The notes under the pieces were generated by a model. The model was not told the origin of the DNA. It was given only the letters and a program-made list of their open reading frames with translations, and made no database searches. Below are positions 32,042-42,589 of a stretch of 64,000 nucleotides of DNA, in pieces (positions within the stretch are counted from its first letter, which is position 1; each line of letters opens with the position of its first letter). Position numbers and translations under genes: made by a program. Source of the stretch: Cololabis saira (Eukaryota; Chordata; Actinopteri; Beloniformes; Belonidae); assembly GCF_033807715.1 (NCBI RefSeq), contig NC_084599.1, forward strand, positions 5,133,125-5,197,124. Direction: 5' to 3'.

Positions 32042-32350
32042 GGATGACTGACTGTATGTTAGATCTGCTTCAAGTGTGCCTTTACAAACATGTCATTCAT
32101 CCAAATGGGAGCAAAATAAGAGAATTATTGTTCAATGACTGGTTGTTTTCAGTTCCTGATGACTTATATTTTCACTTGTGTCGGGATGTAAAGCCCCAAA
32201 CCAAACCAGTCAGCCGCAGCAGCGTTGTTGATGGACAGCTGGAGGGAGGAGCCACACGCACCACAACAGTGCTGGTGCTGATGAGAGGAGGAATCACTCT
32301 TTCCTCACTCCTTTGTGGAGCATTCAACAATAGATCACACTTTTCCAGCA
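32042..32350. other. Flank of kinase relic, no gene seen
   Basis: An open plus-strand frame (32011-32355) has no recognisable domain. No splice or RNA signals are evident. Confidence 0.4.
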
Positions 32351-32359
32351 AGTGAGGAG

Positions 32360-32845
32360 ATGTTGCTTTTGCGCCCAGTTGAGCAGCAGAGTTCTGGATG
32401 AGCTGCAGTTGTCTAACTAACTTTTTAAGGTGGATGTAAAGATGCTGTTACAATAATCAAGCTACTAAAGATGAATTCCTGAACTAGTTTTTCCAGGTCC
32501 TGCTGAGACATCAGATATTTTAACCTTGATATAATCTTAAGGTGATAGTAGGCTGACTTTGTTATTGCCTTAATGTGTTTTTCCAAATGTAGGTCTGAAT
32601 CCATCACTGCATCCAGATTTCTGTCCTCGTTGGTGGTTTTTAGGTGTATAGATTGAAACTCTGTGGTGACCTGTGATCGTTTCTCTTTGGCTCCAAAGAC
32701 ATTTACCTCAGTTTTATTTTAGTTTCGCTGAAGAAAGTTGTGGCACATCTAGTCATTAATCTCCTCGATGCATTTACCAAGAGCCTGTACAGGAGGCTCT
32801 GTCTCCTGGTGGCATCTGCTTAGGGTTAGGGTTAAGCTCCTGGGG
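32360..32845 (-). mobile_element. L2-like LINE fragment
   Basis: On the minus strand 32607-32425 reads DLHLEKHIKAITKSAYYHLKN-like residues, the L2 segment after the reverse-transcriptase palm. The flanking sequence up to 32845 fits the upstream palm in broken frames. Confidence 0.6.
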
Positions 32846-32847
32846 CC

Positions 32848-33075
32848 TCATTTATCAACCGTTCGTAGAAAAAGTTCTAAATTCTGTTGTAGGAATGAAA
32901 TTTAGAATTTAGCGTGTAAGTACAAAAAAATCCGGATTTATCAAACGTGCGGACACCGGTCGTACGCACATCAGTGATGATAAATCCCACCTGTTCTTAA
33001 CTGCCGTGCTCGTGCATGGTTAGCGTCATTTGCAAACAGAAATGCCTCCAACTGACCATATAGGGCAGCAACAAC
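32848..33075. mobile_element. Left end of a GGGGCCTCAT-type MITE
   Basis: Starts GGGGCCTCATTTATCAAC, related to the end of the outer element at 10884. Internal ATTTATCAAACGTGCGGAC fits the family. The right end is lost. Confidence 0.5.
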
Positions 33076-33290
33076 AGGAGGTTTTTTTTTCTTTTCAAAC
33101 TTTATTGAACAAAATTCTGTAGGGTTTACAATAAAAGGCAAAGGAAACGAAAAACAATCAATTATCTACAGATATTCAACATTTGGGGGGGTAAAAAATA
33201 AGAAACAAAGACATCGTTTCATATAAGCTTTTGGCAATATCGTTTTTTTCACACATCAGTTTAAGAGACGATAAGTACAGTTTACGTACT
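33076..33290 (-). mobile_element. Retrotransposon 3' end (poly-T start)
   Basis: A T-run followed by CAAACTTTATTGAAC, i.e. on the minus strand a polyadenylation signal AATAAA before an A tail. It looks like the 3' end of a LINE; no coding part is kept. Confidence 0.4.
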
Positions 33291-33703
33291 CATGTGACCC
33301 AGCTCATTTCTCTCAGATATGAATGAAGCAGATTTCTCCTAAGACTGATTTCTTTCTGATTATCTCTTAAAATTGATCAGATTTGTTTGGAACTGTGAAG
33401 GGAAACAACTGTTGGAAATGATCCTTCGTATTGATCAGTGACCATCATTAGCATCATTAGCTGAAAACGACTGTATAAAGTGCTGAAACATCATTCAAGA
33501 ACATACTCATGATATTAGATATATTCATCACATATTTAAGGGTTCCTAGGGACATTTTAGGGTAACCCCAGCCCCCTAAAGCAGGTCTAATGGTGACCAT
33601 GTTTCCATTTCCCCGTGTTGTTTTTTGAGGTGGAGCCTCGTGGATTGATACTACAACATCATGTGGGTAAAACCTTAATACCTGGTTGTGTGGAAGACTA
33701 ACC

Positions 33704-33774
33704 GGTTCCACTGAGATTTGAACTCAGATTACTGGAGTCAAAGTCCAGAGTGCTAACCATTACACCATGGAACC
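33704..33774 (-). tRNA. tRNA-Gln (anticodon TTG), cluster 1
   Basis: Cloverleaf complete: acceptor GGTTCCA/TGGAACC, anticodon loop CTTTGAC with TTG at 33741-33739, T loop TTCAAAT. B box GAGTTCAAATC is present. An A4 run on the plus strand 32 bases below the gene could give a T4 terminator. Confidence 0.9.
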
Positions 33775-34029
33775 CTGTTCAGCTTTTATTGTGGTTTTAT
33801 TGTGGTCCTGAAACCAGAACATGAGTAAAAAACAATATGCGCTTGAGCATCTGACAGAGTGCTGTCCATGGTGCTAGGAGCGTCTGGGTGTTTATGGTAC
33901 CAGGGCCCTGGTCCTCCAGGCCCAAGGGCTGGCTCTTTCACTCCAGTGGCCGGTCGGTGGGGGGCTTAAAAGCGGGTCCCCGGGTTCGGACGGTGAGCCG
34001 GGTCTTTGGGTGGCTCCAGGTGAGCCGGG

Positions 34030-34640
34030 TTGTTGAGGTTGTTGAGTTGTTGTTGGGGTTTGGTGGTGGAAGCTCCTGAGGTGTGGTGGTGATGCTGCTG
34101 GGGTCTGGTGGTGCAGCTAGTGGGGTCTGGTGGTGGAAGCTCCTGGGGTCTGGTGGTGGAAGTTCCTGAGGTGTGGTGGTGATGCTGCTGGGGTCTGGTG
34201 GTGGAGCTAGTGGTGTCTGGTGGTGGAAGCTCCTGGGGTCTGGTGGTGGAGCTAGTGGTGTCTGGTGGTGGAAGCTCCTGGGGTCTGGTGGTGGAAGCTC
34301 CTGAGGTGTGGTGGTGATGCTGCTGGGGTATGGTGGTGGAGCTAGTGGGGTCTGGTGGTGATGCTGCTGGGGTCTGGTGGTAGAGCTAGTGGGGTCTGGT
34401 GGTGATGCTGCTGGGGTCTGGTGGAAGCTCCTGGGGTCGGGTGGTGGAAGCTCCTGGGGTCTGGTGGTGGAAGCTCCTGGGGTCGGGTGGTGGAAGCTCC
34501 TGGGGTCTGGTGGTGATGCTGCTGGGGTCTGGTGGTGGAGCCAGTGGGGTCTGGTGTTGGAAGCTCCTGGGGTCTGGTGGTGGAGCTAGTGGGGTCTGGT
34601 GTTAATGCTGCTGGGGTTTGGTGGTGGAGCTAGTGACTGA
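34030..34640. repeat. G-rich minisatellite between tRNA-Gln and tRNA-Val
   Basis: About 600 bases of 22-23-base units such as GGTGGTGGAAGCTCCTGGGG and GGTGGTGATGCTGCTGGGG, mixed in irregular order. Frames through it give Gly/Trp-rich nonsense. The same family recurs five more times in the window next to tRNA genes. Confidence 0.95.
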
Positions 34641-34904
34641 CATGTTTTGAAAAAGGCGGGCATGACGAAAAAATCCTGTAAAAAATCTCTGTAATATGTT
34701 TCTTTTTTTCCTGTAAAGTTGGACATTTTAAAGATTAGGTAAACTGGGAATGACTGGCTTTTGGTCAGTTGTGGAACTGCAACGAAATTCATTTCTGCAT
34801 AAGACCCAATGCGAGAAAGAGATGGTCGACCTTCCTGTGCCGAGCACCAAGAAGAGGATTAGAGGGGTTTTCCAAGTCCAAATAATATTATTGCAGTAAT
34901 ACAT

Positions 34905-34976
34905 GTTTCCGCCCAGTTTCGAACAGGGGACCTTTCGCGTGTTAGGCGAACGTGATAACCACTACACTACGGAAAC
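34905..34976 (-). tRNA. tRNA-Val (anticodon AAC), cluster 1
   Basis: 72 nt. Acceptor GTTTCCG/CGGAAAC; anticodon AAC; T loop TTCGAAA. The T stem reads CCCTG/CTGGG, with one T-T mismatch where vertebrate genes normally have G-C. No T4 terminator lies within 45 bases downstream. Confidence 0.88.
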
Positions 34977-35233
34977 TTGCATGCTTTTAAAAAGGCGGGC
35001 GTAACGAAAAAAAAATCCTATCTTCAAATCATTCATGTTAGAAATAAATGTGTGATTTCATATAAGTTGTCCTGGTGCGGTAAAATTAAAAATCATCCAT
35101 GGGTATTACCATGCTGGGTAGAAAATACAAAATGTACCACAAGGGAAGCCAACTGATTACTTTTGAAAGACAGTACTGGATATGGTTAATAACTGCAAAT
35201 TAGGCAGTCGTCTTGCACATTCAAACATTACTC

Positions 35234-35314
35234 GTTGTTGGCAGGATTCGAACCTGCACGGGGAATCCCCAATGGATTTCTAGTCCATCGCCTTAACCAC
35301 TCGGCCACAACAAC
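35234..35314 (-). tRNA. tRNA-Ser (anticodon AGA), cluster 1
   Basis: 81 nt, with acceptor GTTGTTG/CAACAAC, a long variable arm (GGGGATTCCCC) and anticodon AGA. No T4 terminator within 40 bases downstream; only T3. Confidence 0.9.
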
Positions 35315-35321
35315 CTGTCAG

Positions 35322-35325
35322 CTGT

Positions 35326-35373
<48 letters not shown>
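35322..35373. repeat. GT dinucleotide tract
   Basis: (GT)n directly above the tRNA-Ser gene; the copy in cluster 2 is longer (52100-52180). Confidence 0.95.
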
Positions 35374-35375
<2 letters not shown>

Positions 35376-35616
35376 CTTCAGAAATAGACAATTTAGAGTC
35401 TTTATTTTAAAATGGTTGGTTTTACTTTATTTTAAAATGGTTGGTTTTACTTTATTAGGTTGAGACATATTTTCATCCTCATTTTGATTAAATGCATTTT
35501 CATCAACAGTCAGTGCAGTATGTTCATAGATCATACATCCACTTTCTTGTTTCCAAAAAGCTCTGGATAGATTTCAGTTAATCTCTCACATCTCATGTAT
35601 GAGAGGATCTCTTAAG

Positions 35617-35688
35617 TAGCAGAGGATGGTTTCGATCCATCGACCTCTGGGTTATGGGCCCAGCACGCTTCCGCTGCGCCACTCTGCT
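35617..35688 (-). tRNA. Initiator tRNA-Met, cluster 1, copy A
   Basis: 72 nt, AGCAGAG/CTCTGCT acceptor with the A1-T72 pair, anticodon CAT, GGG/CCC base pairs in the anticodon stem and T loop ATCGAAA: all hallmarks of the initiator. No T4 terminator nearby. It also supplies the exact complement of 13 of the 14 bases of the Copia primer site at 12744. Confidence 0.92.
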
Positions 35689-35829
35689 GTTTAACCAGGA
35701 TGTGACTCCGCCACACAGTGGCGGGGAGGGGGGTAGGGGGCTTAAAAGCGGGTCCCCTGGTTCGGACGGTGAGCCGGGTCTTTGGGTGGCTCCAGGTGAG
35801 CCGGGTTGTTGAGGTTGTTGAGTTGTTGT

Positions 35830-36130
35830 TGGGGTCTGGTGATGGAAGCTCCTGAGGTGTGGTGGTGATGCTGCTGGGGTCAGGTGGTGGAAGCTCCTGG
35901 GGTCTGGTGATGGAAGCTCCTGGGGTGTGGTGGTGGAAGCTCCTTGGGTCTGGTGATGGAAATTCCTGGGGTGTGGTGGTGGAAGCTCCTGGGTTCTGGT
36001 GGTGATGCTGCTGGGGTCTTGTGTGGGAAGCTCCTGGGGTCTGGTGGTGGAAGCTCCTGGGGTCTGGTGGTGATGCTGCTGGGGTCTGGTGGTGGAGCTA
36101 GTGGGGTCTGGTGGTGGAGCTAGTAGGGTC
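35830..36130. repeat. G-rich minisatellite after initiator tRNA copy A
   Basis: Same 22-23-base family as at 34030-34640. Confidence 0.93.
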
Positions 36131-36400
36131 TGTGTTGTGTGGGTGTATCAGTCATTTACCACACCGTATTCAGGAACAGAACGGGACTTTATTCAACATC
36201 AATTCAACTTCATCATCCTCCTTCTTCCTCCCCGATGGAATGTCTAATTCTCATCCATTGCACAGTGTAACAGCGCCCTCTGTCGGTCATAAAGTATAAC
36301 CGCCAGGCAATTGCAGTGCAGGCATATAATTCTGATAATTATTTATCACATGAACACAACAGTCTGGTGGTGGAAGCTCCTGGCGTCTGGTGGCAATGCT
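36131..36400. other. Unique-looking insert in the minisatellite
   Basis: About 230 bases with no repeat similarity that I can see (from GTCTGTGTTGTGTGGG to AACACAACAGTCTGG), interrupting the minisatellite between initiator copies A and B. No coding signal. Confidence 0.4.
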
Positions 36401-36489
36401 GCTGGGGCCACTTTCTTGTTTGCAAAAAGCTCTGGATAGATTTCAGTTAATCTCTCACAGGAATCTCATGTATGAGAGGATGTCTTAAG

Positions 36490-36561
36490 TAGCAGAGGAT
36501 GGTTTCGATCCATCGACCTCTGGGTTATGGGTCCAGCACGCTTCCGCTGCGCCACTCTGCT
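36490..36561 (-). tRNA. Initiator tRNA-Met, cluster 1, copy B, anticodon stem changed
   Basis: As copy A but the third G of the anticodon-stem GGG is A (position 31), which breaks a hallmark G-C pair. The anticodon CAT is intact. Probably impaired. Confidence 0.8.
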
Positions 36562-36699
36562 GTATAACCAGGATGTGACTCCGCTACACAGTGGGGGGGA
36601 GGGGGGTAGGGGGCTTAAAAGCGGGTCCCCTGGTTCGGACGGTGAGCCGGGTCTCTGGGTGGCTCCAGGTGAGCCGGGTTGTTGAGGTTGTTGAGTTGT

Positions 36700-36917
36700 T
36701 GTTGGGGTCTGGTGGTGGAAGCTCCTGAGGTGTGGTGGTGATGCTGCTGGGGTCAGGTGGTGGAGCTAGTGGGGTCTGGCGGTGGAAGCTCCTGGGTTCT
36801 GGTGGTGATGCTGCTGGGGTCTGGTGCTGATGCTGCTGGGTTCTTGTGTGGGAAGCTCCTGGGGTCTGGTGGTGGAAGCTCCTGGGGTCTGGTGGTGATG
36901 CTGCTGGGGTCTGGTGC
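36700..36917. repeat. G-rich minisatellite, left of the BED-finger hAT
   Basis: Same family; continues at 38176-38420 after the hAT, the two parts having been one array. Confidence 0.93.
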
Positions 36918-38175
36918 CAGTGTTGTGCATGAACGCGTTGAAATGAACGCGTTCATTGAACACGTTCATTTCTGTGAGAACGTTGAACTGAACGCATCAC
37001 ATTTTCAAATAAAGAACTCGAACGTGAACTTGTTCATTCTGTATATCATGAACTGGAATTTAAACTGGCAAGATTATGTGAGTTGCAGCTTCACTGTTTA
37101 GGTCCAATTATTACGAATAATCCTGTGTGTGCGCTGTATTACAGCGCATGATGTGCGCACACACCAGCGCACACACCAGCAATACAGCGGGCACCAGCTC
37201 GCATGACAACGGCGGTCCGAGCCCGGCGCAGTCTTTACAATGAAAAGCTAAGAGACAGACGTTGCGGACGCAGCATCAGCGAGCCCGTCAGATGATGCGT
37301 CCACTTATGATTATCTGCGGGAATTTTACAAATTGTCTCCCACAGAGTCCGACGGTAAAAACCTCAGCTTTCTATGCCAATTATGTCCACCTGCGCTGAA
37401 AAAACAAGTGCGCACGTCGACCTCATCCAGTTCAAATTTGAGACGTCATGTGGAGTTAAAGCATCCATCTAGTGTTAGAAAGTATCTCCAAGTCCTTGAA
37501 CATCAAAAAAAGTCTTCAGGAAAGGCCAAGAAGAGCCCTTGCCCACAGCCCCAAATTAGCCAACTCACACTGCCTGCAGCCTTCATAGAAAAATAAGAGC
37601 ACATGTATTTTATGTTTGTTTTGGGGAAGTGTTCACATTCCCATTACAGATGAACACCTACTCTAGTTCTACAGGGGTTGTTTTAGTTGCTAAAGAGTAA
37701 AAACAACATTCTGGTGAGTCAAACTTTTTTTATGTTGTTGGAATGTCTTAAATTCATTCTTTTTCTAGAGGAACAATATTGTTGCAACAGTTGAATAAAG
37801 CAAAACAAAAATGATCCTTTGTCCACATCCTTTGTGCTATAAGCAATAACTTAATCAATTTTGTGTGATAGAATGTAAGGTCTTGTATAATTGATTGCAA
37901 GACATGACACTATAATTGTGGCTTTTGCAGAGTATGAACATGCATACGCTAAATAGCATGATATTCCACTAGGACAATACATGATTGTATACAATGAACA
38001 GTTTAGGATAGGGTGGCGTTTCATTTGTTCTTCTCAGCTAAAAATATTGAAATGAACTGAACTTGAACTAGTTCAAAATGAAAATGGTGAACTTTGAACT
38101 TGAACTGTTCATTTTTAAACTATGTGAACTGAACTTTGAACTAGTTCACGAGAGGTATGAACTTGCACAACACTG
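36918..38175 (+). mobile_element. hAT element inside the minisatellite, 8-bp duplication TCTGGTGC
   Basis: 1,258 bp. Ends CAGTGTTGTGCA / TGCACAACACTG (12 perfect bases), flanked by TCTGGTGC at 36910-36917 and 38176-38183, a minisatellite word. It carries a BED-finger ORF but no catalytic domain. Confidence 0.9.
37333..37596 (+). pseudogene. BED zinc-finger ORF of the hAT
   Basis: 87 residues. A BED finger is visible: FLCQLCPP (two Cys), then SSNLRRHVELKHPS (two His), after which the chain becomes Lys/Ser/Gln-rich and stops. In autonomous ZBED-type hATs this finger precedes the RNase H-like transposase, which is missing here. The ORF itself is open; whether it is expressed cannot be told. The ATG at 37333 is not certain, since upstream in-frame sequence (YDYLREFYKLS) also looks like BED-protein N-terminus. 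Confidence 0.6.
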
Positions 38176-38183
38176 TCTGGTGC

Positions 38184-38420
38184 TGATGCTGCTGTCGTCT
38201 GGTGGTGGAGCTAGTGGTGTTTGGTGGTGGAAGCTCCTGAGGTCTGGTGGTGAAGCTCCTGGGGTCTGGTGGTGATGCTGCTGGGGTCTGGTGGTGATGC
38301 TGCTGTCGTCTGGTGGTGGAGCTAGTGGCGTCTGGTGGTGGAAGCTCCTGAGGTCTGGTGGTGGAAGCTCCTGGGGTCTAGTGGTGGAAGCTCCTGGGGT
38401 CTGGTGGTGATGCTGCTGGG
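38184..38420. repeat. G-rich minisatellite, right of the hAT
   Basis: Right part of the array at 36700; ends at the same CTGACATGTTTTGAAAA flank as the array before tRNA-Val, so a tRNA-Val unit probably once followed. Confidence 0.9.
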
Positions 38421-38513
38421 CTGCTGACATGTTTTGAAAAAGGCGGGCATGACGAGAAAAATCCTGTAAAAAATCTCTCTAATATGTTTCTTTTTTTCCT
38501 GTAAAGTTGGACA

Positions 38514-38553
<40 letters not shown>

Positions 38554-38655
38554 TGTGTGCGTCCGTGCGTGCGTGTGTGCGTCCGTGCGTGCGTGCGTGC
38601 GTGCGTGCGTCCGTGCGTGCGTGCGTGCGTGCGTGCGTGCGTGTGTGTGTGTGTG
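38514..38655. repeat. TGCG/TGTG alternating tract
   Basis: (TGCG)n with TGTG and TCCG variants, strictly purine-pyrimidine alternating in most parts and so Z-DNA prone. Confidence 0.95.
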
Positions 38656-38684
38656 AATCTTCAGAACAAGACAATTTTAGCCAG

Positions 38685-38880
38685 GCCCATTAGTGAAACA
38701 ATCGTTCACTTTGTGAGACAAGCGCCAAATTTTGCACAAAGTATGTTCTAGGTCTACTTCTTCAAAAAAGCCCGTTAGCCATGCAAAAAAAACAATATGG
38801 CTGCCGTTTTCCAAAATGGCTGCCACAAAAGCCGTTTTTATATGTTTTTTATACCTGGAATGTAATTGGAAAATCCCATT
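38685..38880 (+). repeat. Interspersed repeat, partner of 50560-50720 in inverse orientation
   Basis: Contains CGTTCACTTTGTGAGACAAG and AAGCCCGTTAGCC; the reverse complement of 50560-50720 shares these in the same order, about 11.8 kb away. Also AATATGGCTGCC/CCAAAATGGCTGCC words, repeated again at 38945-38995. Confidence 0.7.
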
Positions 38881-39114
38881 TCGAGTATTCTGACATGAGA
38901 CTATAATCTTGGGACCCCCCACCCCCTCCCCCATTAGCCATGCAAATAAAACAACAATATGGCTGCCATTTTCCAAAATGGCTGCAGGCAAAAGACAGTT
39001 TATATGGTGTTTGACCTGGATTGTGATTATATAATTAGATTTTGATTGTTTTGGCATCAAATTATAGTCCCCCCCCCCCCATTTCTGTATCACATTTTTT
39101 CTAATCATCACAAT

Positions 39115-39775
39115 TGCAGGCCAGCATGCAGCTCCCAAAGCTCCGGCCTGCAAACATTCACAAAAGAGAAAAAAGGAGGGCCAGCATAAGAAACTACAGG
39201 AACGATGGACAAAAATGATAGCTATGAGATACTTATAATAAATAAAAATGGAAATGGAGAAGAGAGGAAGGGAAGAGGAGAGGAGAAGAAGGGTGAGAGG
39301 CATCGCCCAGTGGATCATGTCGGTGCCCCCTGCAGCATAGGCCTATAGCAGCATATCTACCACGAAGCTATATTTGAGACTAACTATTATAGTTTTGTTC
39401 TATAGCTGCAACTATGACTACTGACTCTAACACACTAGAGTTTACACTACCTAGAGATATACCAACACCAGCTAGAGGTTTACTAAACACTAACTATAGG
39501 CTTTACTAAACAGAAAGGCTTTAAGTTTAGTTTTAAAGGTGAAGGTGGTGTCAGCCTCCTTAACCCAGATTGGAAGTTGGTTCCATAGTAATGGTGCCTG
39601 ATAGCAGAATGCCCGTCCTCCAAATCTACATTTGGATACTCTAGGAACTACGAGTAAACCTGCACTCCGAGAACGGAGAGCTCTGCCAGGAACATAAGGC
39701 ACTATCAGGTCTTGCAAATAATGCAGAGCTAAGCCGTTTTGGGCTTTATACGCAAGTAATACAATTTTAAATTTT
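39115..39775 (-). mobile_element. L2-like LINE 3' fragment, second copy
   Basis: Strongly similar to 7290-7930: the same final ORF (RALRSRSAGLLVVPRVSKCRFGG-like, 39717-39490) and 3' UTR. 5'-truncated near 39775. Confidence 0.8.
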
Positions 39776-41640
39776 AAATTTCAGCTTGGCGTGTTCTTTT
39801 CACATGTGAAGCAGAAAGAAAGGACCCTGCTGTTCCAGAAGAAGCCACGCCCACCTCTACAAGAGCTCCTATCCACCCACTGTCCTGGAGCAGGGTACCA
39901 AGAGATCTCAAGGCAGCCATCTCTATGTGGAGACCCCCAAACATAACAAGTTGATCTTTGCCATACAGTTCAGGGGTCCGTTTCACAAAGCAGGTTCAAC
40001 AAACTCTGAGTCTAATCCTGAACTCTTAGTTGATCTACTCTGAGATCGGAAACTCAGATTTTTCGGTTCCAGAACAGCGGATTTGAGCTAATTTACTCCA
40101 CTCTAAGTAGTTTCACCTGGAGTTCAGCGCGTGCGCCACAACTACCAAAAGCCAGCATCAGTAGAGCGCTGATACAAGGATTCACCATGGCAACCGGCGA
40201 CAACAAAAGAGCGACATACTTTTTCTTTTTTTTTTTTTTAACTTTATTTAACATTTCAATTTACAAAATCTCTTTGAGGAAACATTACCGTTAGTTTGCA
40301 TCTGAAGATCCACGGATCCACATACTTCACGCCGTGTCCTTTTTCACCCGAATGGAATTAGAGATTTTAATGCGCGCATACGGCGAATTTGAACATTTTG
40401 AACAGTTTTTCGAAAAAAGAGTAATATAAAATTAATTTACTGTAACAGATCTCTACATCATTCACCTGCAATCCTGTGGAACTCCTTTTATGGCTTGGAC
40501 AGGTTTATGTAGGCTTGCCACCCATCCCTTGAAATACGGAATTGTTCCGTAATTGGGAATTAAAAGTTGCGTTTCGTATTCAACCAATACAGACACATAT
40601 TATGCTCTTATTTATTCATGTAATAATATACAGGTGGAGGTCGGAAAATGTGAACATATTGCAAAACTTCATTCGTAGTAAATTCAACTTAAGGTGAAAC
40701 AAATATTATTTCCCACTACATGCAAAGTGAGATATTTCAAGCCTTTATTTGTTATAATTTTGATGATTAGCCTATGGCTCACAGTTTATGAAAACCCCAA
40801 ATAAAAAATCTAAAAAAATTAGAATATATTATGAAATCATTAAACAATTCAATCATCAAAATTATAACAAATAAAGGATTCAAATATATTGCTTTCCCTG
40901 TAATGAGACTATGTATAATGTACATGTATTACGCGGTCTGATAACCATCTCCCGACGAATATTTAATTCTCTGCGCATTAATTCTGCACCTTCATCAATT
41001 GGGACTTCATCAAAAGGACATGCCATGTTCGTGACAATGGACTTCTAATATATATACTGACTCTGTTTTTAATGACAGACGGCAGAACTTCGCCAAAACT
41101 CGCCTGCTGACTGAATGAATGAGGAAATCAAATGTGCGTGCGGCTCTGAAAGAGGCGGAGACGCAGAGAAACTCCAGGTTTCACGATATAAACCTGGTCC
41201 CGACCAGGTTAGGTTCAGAGCGTCTGTTACTACAGTAACTGACCGAGAGCTTAAGTTACCTCTCTTTGTGAAACAGGCTAGAGTTACTCCTCTTTCTCTG
41301 GTTTGAGTTACCTCCCTTTGTGAAACGGAAAACTCAGAGTTTCCCTCATTTCAGGGTTAACAGACTCAGAGTTTTCACTAAACCTGCTTTGTGAAACGGA
41401 CCCCATGCCATTGCCACTGCACTTGTTTTGCAAGTGCATAGATTGGTTGGTCTGCAGTTATGACAGGGACCTGATCTGGATTCAGGTATTTAATAGTATA
41501 TCTGATTTTGTCCATGGTATGTTTTACTGTGGCAACTGAATGGGAGTACACAAACAAGGCAATCTGGCAAAGACTGGCGTGAGACTGGGGTTTAAATACT
41601 GCTGGCATGATTGCCAGTGATTGTATGCAGGTGTTCACAC
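39776..41640 (-). pseudogene. Repeated fish ORF fragment, split by a foldback element
   Basis: Two pieces on the minus strand. The upper (41640-41406) reads NPDQVPVITADQPIYALAKQ; the lower (39972-39776) reads VMFGGLHIEMAALRSLG and SGWIGALVEVGVASSGTA. I know this pattern from proteins present in many copies in fish and cnidarian genomes, usually linked to mobile DNA; no biochemical role is established that I can name. The element at 39973-41405 separates the halves, and joining them gives a continuous frame across the junction. Both outer ends are incomplete. Confidence 0.55.
39973..41405. mobile_element. Foldback element with GGGGTCCG ends
   Basis: Left GGGGTCCGTTTCACAAAGCA, right end its perfect complement, about 24 bases in all. 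Inner copies of CTTTGTGAAACGG and ACTCAGAG near 41260-41350 show further inverted repeats. It contains a T-run LINE end (40211-40300) and a Tc1-like foldback piece (about 40628-40915). The target duplication is unclear, at most CA. No transposase seen. Confidence 0.7.
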
Positions 41641-41707
41641 TTTACAGGCAGGGAGCAGAACTAGACACATCCACACCCAGGCCAGACTGTGACACTGTAA
41701 GCACTTT

Positions 41708-42040
41708 CAGTGGTTCTCAAACTTTTTTGACCCTGACACAAAAGATAAATTTGAAGATTGCGCGGGACCCAAAATAGTGAAAACAGCAGATCTACAAGCT
41801 CACAACGTGTCACATCGCATTATGAGCTTGTAGATCGGCGATCATCATAAACATTTTTTAAAAAACATGTTTATTTTTTTTAGATTTTAATCCGGTTAAA
41901 ATTTAGAAACTTCCTTTCTGATCGAATTGCAACAGAAAACAGATAAAATTAGTCAAAATTGGCCCACCATCTTGAAAACTGGAAGCCATATTTCATTTGT
42001 ATTGAGATCATAGAATTTGTTATGCCAAAACACATGCATT
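41708..42040 (+). mobile_element. hAT left end (Charlie-like)
   Basis: Begins CAGTGGTTCTCAAACTTTTT, the typical start of Charlie-like hAT elements. No matching right end found, so truncated. Contains a 14-base inverted pair at 41789-41836. Confidence 0.6.
41789..41836. repeat. Inverted repeat, 14-base arms, 20-base loop
   Basis: GATCTACAAGCTCA at 41789-41802 and its exact complement at 41823-41836. Confidence 0.95.
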
Positions 42041-42082
42041 TGGATAAAGAGATCATTTAAATATGTTCAGAGAGAGTCCTAC

Positions 42083-42209
42083 CTCTCTTTGTGGCTTTCG
42101 TGAGGAGAAGCTCAGCCTCAGTGAACCGAGCCTGAGAGATAAAGCAGATGCAAACATTGTACACCACCGAAAGCTCCAGCTGATGGATGATCTGCATGAG
42201 GAGGGATGC
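42083..42209 (-). CDS. Candidate orphan exon of an unknown gene
   Basis: Minus strand: acceptor ...TTGTCTCCAG before 42209 and donor GTAGGA after 42083 frame a 127-base open stretch. It reads SLLMQIIHQLELSVVYNVCICFISQARFTEAELLLTKATKR-like residues (a helical, TPR-like pattern ending in ARFTEAELLL). Length is not a multiple of three, which is normal for an internal exon. No neighbouring exons are visible within several kb. It could be a decayed gene fragment; the family is not identified. Confidence 0.4.
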
Positions 42210-42585
42210 CTGGAGACAACGGGTATGGGACAAAAAAGGGAAAATAAACACAATTATGGAGAAGTATAAGTAATGAGCTTAGAAATAATGTCTTTGTACA
42301 ATAATATGAATGGAGGACCTTGGATTTTTCTTAAAAGCTTGTGGAACTCAGAGGAACACCATCTCACGCTGGTCTGGTTGTGGTCTTGGCTCAAAGCATT
42401 TAGACCTTCTTCCTGATTATTAATATTAAAATGAAAACATGAAAAGACTGCAGTACTGTTTCCTACATTCAGATAATATTTTGCTTATGTATTAACCTTA
42501 AATTATATCTTGCATTTCTCCTCCACTATAAATTTAAAAGTACACAAGGTACCGGTACCTTTGTCTTAACACGTCAAAGAAATAT
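42210..42585. other. Non-coding stretch, nothing recognised
   Basis: A/T-rich, no open frames or repeat ends seen. Confidence 0.4.
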
Positions 42586-42589
42586 GACT

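Noticed and set aside
34030..36920. Direct repeats that at first sight resemble a CRISPR array
   Set aside because: Units of 22-23 bases follow each other without unique spacers; this is a minisatellite in a vertebrate genome.
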